The notes under the pieces were generated by a model that was given only the letters and a program-made list of their open reading frames with translations, was not told the origin of the DNA and searched no databases. This document shows, piece by piece, positions 59,828 to 64,000 of a stretch of DNA of 64,000 nt (its first letter is position 1; each line of letters starts with the position of its first letter). The stretch is from Polyangiaceae bacterium. Its GTDB lineage: Bacteria; Myxococcota_A; Polyangia; Polyangiales; Polyangiaceae. Where the stretch lies: assembly GCA_019637265.1 (NCBI GenBank), contig JAHBVY010000011.1, positions 1 through 64,000 on the forward strand. The letters are read 5' to 3'. Made by a program: the position numbers and the translations under genes.

Positions 59828-60180
59828 GTGGTGTGTCCTGCTGGGCCCTCACGGGCACTTGGACTTGGGCTGGGAGGCCGGAAGCTAGGCGAAACCTAAA
59901 AATTGTCAAGCGAACTCCGCTCGCCGCCGCGAAAGTCTCTCGCCTTCGAGGCCGCGCGACGCTTCCCGGCGCCAAGCATCGCCTCTCGATGCTCGCGCCC
60001 CGACTCGAGCCAGCGCGGTGCCGTCCAACCCCCATCCCCCCACGCTCGTCACGTGAGGTCAGGTCCTGGCCCAAACGACCCACCGCACCCGGCGAGCGGA
60101 GGAGCGGCGAGCAGCGGCCTACTGGCACCGAGCGGCAAACAGCAACCCTACCAGTGGCACCGAGCAGCGACCCTGTCTGG
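59828..60180. other. Non-coding region after tRNA-Leu
   Basis: 353 bp with no gene. It contains the dispersed motif GGTGCCGTCCAACCCCC (60017-60033) and a direct repeat TGGCACCGAGCRGC (about 60122 and 60151). It separates the tRNA from the 3' end of the kinase gene. Confidence 0.4.
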
Positions 60181-61290
60181 CTACCAGCTGGCTTCCACCA
60201 GCTCGCACAGCGCGGTCACCACCTCACCCACCTCGAAGGGCTTGCGCACCCACGCGAGGCGCTCACCGCCGAGCCCTGGCACCTCCAGCGCCGTCCCGGT
60301 GATCATCACCACCGGCAGCCCCGGCGACACCTCCCGCAGGCGCCCGAGCCAGCCGCCTGGGTCCGCCGCGATCGGCGATAGGTCGACCAGCGCCGCGTCG
60401 AAGCGCGACGCACCCAGCAGCGCCGCGAGCTCCTCTTGAGACCGCGCGGCGCACACGCTCACCCCACGGCCCGAGAGCGCCAGCTCGAGCAGCTGGATGA
60501 TGTTCGGGTCGTCCTCCACCACCAGCACCGAGCAGCCCGCGAGCCCCGCGTTGCCTGCCAAGAGCGGGCGACTCTGAAACGAGTGCCGCGTGGAGGAGCG
60601 CACGGCGCTCGCTGGCCAACGGAGGTCGAAGCGCGCTCCGTCACCCCCGCTCGTGCCCGGCGAGCCGAGCGTCAGCGCACCCCCGCGCGCCGCCGCGACG
60701 TCCGCCGAATGGCAGAGCCCGATCCCCGCGCCGCCTTCCCGTGTGGAAACACCGCTGGTCAGCAGCGTCGCCCGCATCTCCTCGGGGACGCCCGCGCCTT
60801 GATCGAGCACCGAGAACCGCACCGCCTCCCCATCCCCCGCCACCGAGAGCGCCACCACGCCGCCCGGCGGCGAGAAGGCCACCGCGTTGAGCAGCAAGTT
60901 GGTGAGCACCTGCTGCGCGCTCGCCGCCTCCAGCACCACGGCGTCATCCACCTCGGCGTCGTCCACGTGGATCCGCACGCCGCGCCGCGCGGCTTCGATC
61001 GACACCGCCTGGGCGGCGTCACGCGCCACGCAGCGCACGCTGCGATCGAGCAGCTCACCTGACCGTACCTCGGCGCCGATCGCGCGCCGCGCCAGCGCGT
61101 GCCCGAGCCGCGCGTTCTCCTGCGCGATGGCCAGCGCCTCGCGAGCCTCACCCGGGCCCAGCTCCGCGGCGGCGGCGTCGAGCCAGCCGAGCACCACCGT
61201 CATCGCGTTGGAGACGTCGTGCAGCGCCCCCGCGAGGGCCCGCTCGCGCTCCGACGCGGGCTCATCCTGAGGGAGGCGGCTCGGTTCCAC
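60181..61290 (-). CDS. Hybrid histidine kinase with receiver domain
   Basis: A 369-aa protein: a DHp helix with ALHDVSNAMTVVLGW (His24), an HATPase_c domain with N-box LTNLLLNAV, GxG motifs DQGAGVP and GAGIGLCHS, then a C-terminal receiver VEDDPNIIQLLELAL with the phospho-Asp303 in ALVDLSPI and a final KPFEVGEV. No sensor domain or membrane segment, so it is cytoplasmic and acts on another input protein. GTG start. No response-regulator output gene adjacent. Confidence 0.85.
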   Translation of the reverse strand: MEPSRLPQDEPASERERALAGALHDVSNAMTVVLGWLDAAAAELGPGEAREALAIAQENARLGHALARRAIGAEVRSGELLDRSVRCVARDAAQAVSIEAARRGVRIHVDDAEVDDAVVLEAASAQQVLTNLLLNAVAFSPPGGVVALSVAGDGEAVRFSVLDQGAGVPEEMRATLLTSGVSTREGGAGIGLCHSADVAAARGGALTLGSPGTSGGDGARFDLRWPASAVRSSTRHSFQSRPLLAGNAGLAGCSVLVVEDDPNIIQLLELALSGRGVSVCAARSQEELAALLGASRFDAALVDLSPIAADPGGWLGRLREVSPGLPVVMITGTALEVPGLGGERLAWVRKPFEVGEVVTALCELVEASW

Positions 61291-61378
61291 GTCACTACAT
61301 TATTATAGTCACCCGCGACCAACCAGCCCCGGCCGGCCGAAAAGTCGAACCACCCGGTTGGTGTCGACGTGAGCCACG

Positions 61379-63292
61379 TCAACGCGACGGGAGCGCCAAC
61401 ACGAAGCCTCCGCGCGCGTCCGTGTAGGCCTCACCCACCGCGACCACGCCGACCGCCCGCGCGCGCTCCGCGACGAACCCGTCCTCACCGAGGTAGGCGT
61501 AAGCCTTCACGCTCGCACCAGCGACCGGCTGGCCCCCGATGCTCACGGTGCCTGGTTGCAGCACCGGCGCGTGAATCGAGAGCTCCCCCAGCGTGCTCTG
61601 CGTCAGCGGGACCGCGACGCGCGTCCGCACCAGCCACGGCAAGTTCGAGCCAGCCGGGGGGCGCACGGAGAGATCGTAAGTCCCAGGATCCGCGTCGAGC
61701 TTGAAGGTGCCCTCGCTGGTCGTGATCCCTGACGACGCGCGCGGCACGAACGGTCGCTCCCCGAGCGCCGCGCGGAACGCCTGGAACTCCACCTGCCGCG
61801 GCATCGCGACCGCGTGCACCGTGGCGCCCGCCACCCCCGGCCGCCCCGGCTGATCGAAGACCACGCTGCCCGAGATGGGCGCCAGCGCCTCCAGCACGAT
61901 GGTGGCGCCCCCCTGCCCCTTGCCGGTCACCTCGATCTCCACCTCCTTGGCGCCGAGACCGCTGCCCTCCGCCGGCGTCACGTGGACGCGGTAGGTGCCG
62001 AGCGGCAACGCCGAGATGGAAAACGCCCCTGACTCATCCGCCTCCGCGGTGGCGTTGAACACCCCGAACAAACCGCCGCCGAGCCCGGTCAGCGAGAGCG
62101 ACGTGAAGCGCAGGCGACCTGCCTGCTGACGTCGATCAGGCCCCTCGATGAAGCCAGCGTAGCTGCCCATCTCCAGATCCACGCCGCGCAAATCCATCGC
62201 GAGCTGGCCCGGCTGGAACACCTCCAAGCCCTCACGCTTCCACACCAAGGTCGGCGCGAGGACCCCCTCCGGCGGCGCCAGCTGGATCAGCTCTTGCCCC
62301 GTGAGCGCGTCACCCGCCACCGGGTTGAACTCGATCTCCGCGACGTAGCTCTGATCTTTCCACAGCTCGGCGCTCAAGCTGCGCTCCCCCGAGAGGCGCC
62401 GGCCCGTCACCGAGTCGAGCACCACCGCGCGCCACCCCGCGAGATCCATCCCGCCCACCTTGAACTCCAGGTGGAGCCGCTGACTGCTGCCGAAGCTCAG
62501 CGGCAGCTCGAAGGCGCCCGCGCCGACGCTCACCTCGCGATGGAGCCGCGGCGCCAGATCGCAGGCGAAGGTGGGCTCCTTGGTGGGCTGCACGTACACC
62601 TCGTAGCTGCCCGCCGGGATGCTCGCCTCGAGCTTCCCAGACGCCGTCCGCACCGTGTGCTCATCGGGCGGCAGCCCCCGCACGCGATCGACCGGGGTGA
62701 AGGTGACGTGCACGTCGCAGGCGAGCGCGCGATCATCCACCGTCACGGTGCCGCGCACCACCGAGGGCGGCGCCAGCTCCAGATCCAGCGAGGGGCGCGG
62801 CTCCGCGAGGTGCTCTTGCGGCACCAAGAAGCGCACCCCGCCGACGCCCATCGTGGTGCTGCCGGGCGTCACCACCAAGAGCAGCGAGTCGTGGACGCCG
62901 CGACTCGCGCGGCAGGTGTTCGACCAACAGGTGGCGTTGGCGCCGCACTCGTCAGTGGACTCGCAGCTGTTCTTCGAGGGCGCGTGGTCGCCATCTTCCA
63001 GCGTGGAAACGCCGCAGGAGCTCAGCGCGAGCAAGGCCAGCGCGCCGAGCCATGACGAGGCACTGCGCCATGACGAGGCACTGCGCCATGACGAGGCACT
63101 GCGCCATGACGGGGCACCGCGCCATGACGAGGCACTGCGCCATGACCGCCGTGAGACGCGGCGGGCCTTAGATTCCTCGCGGAAATTGACGTGCGCGCGC
63201 GCTTCGGTGTGCACGTCCCCACGACCTGACGGCGGGCGAGCTTGAAACCCGCCCCTACCCGCGAGCACGTGAACCGACTTGGGCGCGCTCAT
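61379..63292 (-). CDS. Lipoprotein with carboxypeptidase-regulatory-like domains
   Basis: A 637-aa lipoprotein. The N-terminus holds an Arg/Trp/Ser array (RSASSWRSASSWRSAS) encoded by an 18-bp tandem repeat, then a hydrophobic stretch and lipobox ALSSC (Cys93). After a Cys-rich segment (CESTDECGANATCWSNTC) come several β-sandwich modules of the prealbumin / carboxypeptidase regulatory-like type (PAGSYEVYVQP, LPLGTYRVHVTPA, DPGTYDLSVRPPAGS). Surface-exposed. The ATG at 63292 overlaps the upstream stop (ATGA). A shorter N-terminus from an internal GTG is possible. Confidence 0.7.
   Translation of the reverse strand: MSAPKSVHVLAGRGGFQARPPSGRGDVHTEARAHVNFREESKARRVSRRSWRSASSWRGAPSWRSASSWRSASSWRSASSWLGALALLALSSCGVSTLEDGDHAPSKNSCESTDECGANATCWSNTCRASRGVHDSLLLVVTPGSTTMGVGGVRFLVPQEHLAEPRPSLDLELAPPSVVRGTVTVDDRALACDVHVTFTPVDRVRGLPPDEHTVRTASGKLEASIPAGSYEVYVQPTKEPTFACDLAPRLHREVSVGAGAFELPLSFGSSQRLHLEFKVGGMDLAGWRAVVLDSVTGRRLSGERSLSAELWKDQSYVAEIEFNPVAGDALTGQELIQLAPPEGVLAPTLVWKREGLEVFQPGQLAMDLRGVDLEMGSYAGFIEGPDRRQQAGRLRFTSLSLTGLGGGLFGVFNATAEADESGAFSISALPLGTYRVHVTPAEGSGLGAKEVEIEVTGKGQGGATIVLEALAPISGSVVFDQPGRPGVAGATVHAVAMPRQVEFQAFRAALGERPFVPRASSGITTSEGTFKLDADPGTYDLSVRPPAGSNLPWLVRTRVAVPLTQSTLGELSIHAPVLQPGTVSIGGQPVAGASVKAYAYLGEDGFVAERARAVGVVAVGEAYTDARGGFVLALPSR
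63050..63139 (-). repeat. 18-bp tandem repeat in the signal region of a lipoprotein
   Basis: Five 18-bp units on the plus strand reading CCATGACGAGGCACTGCG (63050-63067, 63068-63085, 63086-63103, 63104-63121 with two changes, 63122-63139), with a truncated sixth. On the minus strand each unit encodes a Trp-Arg-Ser-Ala-Ser-Ser hexapeptide. The unit is a multiple of three, so copy-number change keeps the frame. Confidence 0.8.
63242..63259. repeat. REP-like element, degenerate copy
   Basis: TTGAAACCCGCCCCTACC, exactly as at 14273-14290, but the left stem arm is disturbed (GGCGGG then a 5-nt spacer). It lies inside the 5' coding end of the lipoprotein gene at 61379-63292. Confidence 0.5.
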
Positions 63293-63990
63293 GGCTCACC
63301 TCCGCAGCTCTCCACGGTGGTGCTGCCGGGGCTGGTGTCGTCGACGTTGGCCCACCAGGTGACGAAGGCGACGTCATCATTGCTGCGCGGCAACCCGAGC
63401 ACGTTCAAGTTGCTCGAGTGGGTGAGGAGCAGCGTGTAGCTGTTGCAGCCCGCGTCCCCGGCGCCGAAGGTGTGCGGGATGGTGACCTCGGTGGGGTCGC
63501 CCTCATCCGGGTACAGGTTCGAGCTGGGCTCATACTCGTTGCCGGCGACGCGCGTCGGCAGCGCGCCATCCACGCGGAAATTGCGGATCAGGATGGCCGC
63601 CATCGCCTCCCCCGCGTCCTCCGAGCGGTAGAGCAGGCGAAACTCCACGAACTCGGACTGCCGGGCGCGGATCACCCGCGTGGGGGTGGGCTCGGCGCTG
63701 GCGGTGAGGATCACCGGCGGCGTCCGCCGCCGCGACTGGTACTCCGGTGGGTCGCCGAGCAGGCAGGCGGACTGAGCCATCGCCAGCACCACTAGCCATA
63801 GCCATGCCAAACCCCCAAAACCCCCACCCCTGGCTGAGCCCGAGCGCCCTTTCAGAGAATTCACCAATGATTTCAATGACTTAAGAACACGGCGCCGCTG
63901 CCCTCCCTCGACCTCGGCGCGCGCGACTGGGCCGTCAGCCGGGGGGGACCACGACATGGCTGCCTCGTCGGGACGCGCGAAGGGAGACAT
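63289..63990 (-). CDS. Lipoprotein coupled to the repeat-domain lipoprotein
   Basis: Up to 233 aa: lipobox AQSAC, then a β-rich domain (FVEFRLLYRSEDAGEAMAAILIRNFRVDG, NSYTLLLTHSSNLNVLG, VTWWANVDD, end CGG). Its TGA overlaps the next gene's ATG. Start uncertain: ATG 63990, or GTG 63864, which gives a normal signal peptide and lies right behind the AT-rich 18-bp repeat. The hydrophobic signal region is partly encoded by the C-rich dispersed motif (GFGGLAWLWL). Function unknown. Confidence 0.65.
   Translation of the reverse strand: MSPFARPDEAAMSWSPPADGPVARAEVEGGQRRRVLKSLKSLVNSLKGRSGSARGGGFGGLAWLWLVVLAMAQSACLLGDPPEYQSRRRTPPVILTASAEPTPTRVIRARQSEFVEFRLLYRSEDAGEAMAAILIRNFRVDGALPTRVAGNEYEPSSNLYPDEGDPTEVTIPHTFGAGDAGCNSYTLLLTHSSNLNVLGLPRSNDDVAFVTWWANVDDTSPGSTTVESCGGEP
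63866..63883 (-). repeat. AT-rich 18-bp repeat (copy 2)
   Basis: On the minus strand TAAGTCATTGAAATCATT, 17 of 18 identical to 11135-11152. It is 2 bp upstream of the GTG at 63864, or in frame if the ATG at 63990 is used. Confidence 0.4.
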
Positions 63991-64000
63991 CAGGCTCAGG

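Overview
The window is high-GC (roughly 70 %), densely coded DNA on both strands. It most resembles a chromosomal segment of a myxobacterium-like member of the Myxococcota (Polyangia type). Reasons seen in the sequence: lipoproteins with long Gly-Ala-Gly-Gly linkers, a von Willebrand protein ending in a MYXO-CTERM-like Cys/transmembrane/poly-Arg tail, a MopE-type metal-binding motif protein, PEGA and Pro-rich proteins, DUF1566 and DUF3015 proteins, and heavy use of GTG starts. The species cannot be named from sequence alone.

Layout. 1-7.5 kb is accessory: an ABC/RecF-type ATPase with a separate TOPRIM protein (OLD-like pair), a ribbon-helix-helix/GNAT toxin-antitoxin pair with an operator-like palindrome, and a SNF2 helicase plus SWIM zinc-finger pair flanked by ~71-bp direct repeats. 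7.6-17 kb holds EF-P, a TPR membrane protein, a Gly-rich lipoprotein, a TetR/diiron/hydrolase cassette with a perfect 32-bp palindrome at the tetR start, a BoxD/PaaZ-type aldehyde dehydrogenase and ThiD. 17-30.4 kb holds envelope proteins (lipoprotein, DUF4105/Lnb-type, DUF3015), a coupled RbgA-like GTPase/lipoprotein/peptidase-like operon, PilZ, PEGA and MopE-type proteins, and a Ski2-like helicase. 30.4-38.4 kb holds NnrS, an SGNH lipoprotein, an ECF sigma factor with its coupled membrane partner, a RelE/XRE toxin-antitoxin pair and a repeat-rich surface protein. 38.6-49.4 kb holds a large Cys-rich DUF1566 lipoprotein, NAD-dependent DNA ligase, a TonB-dependent receptor/lipoprotein/TonB operon and the VWA MYXO-CTERM protein. 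49.7-64 kb holds pterin dehydratase, two tRNA-Leu genes, FeoAB, a tandem Fic-like protein, CoaBC, a CPBP protease, YebC, a hybrid histidine kinase and two coupled lipoproteins.

The most unusual points are the following. One protein carries two Fic domains that have both lost the catalytic histidine, preceded by an orphan copy of its own C-terminal end. A CoaBC lacks two CoaC active-site residues. A peptidase-M2-like lipoprotein has no HExxH and is coupled to an RbgA-like GTPase with an altered G4 motif. Several short dispersed repeat families, including a telomere-like CCAACCCCCAAAACCC motif and REP-like hairpins, sit between genes and also in frame inside genes. An 18-bp tandem array lies in a lipoprotein signal region.
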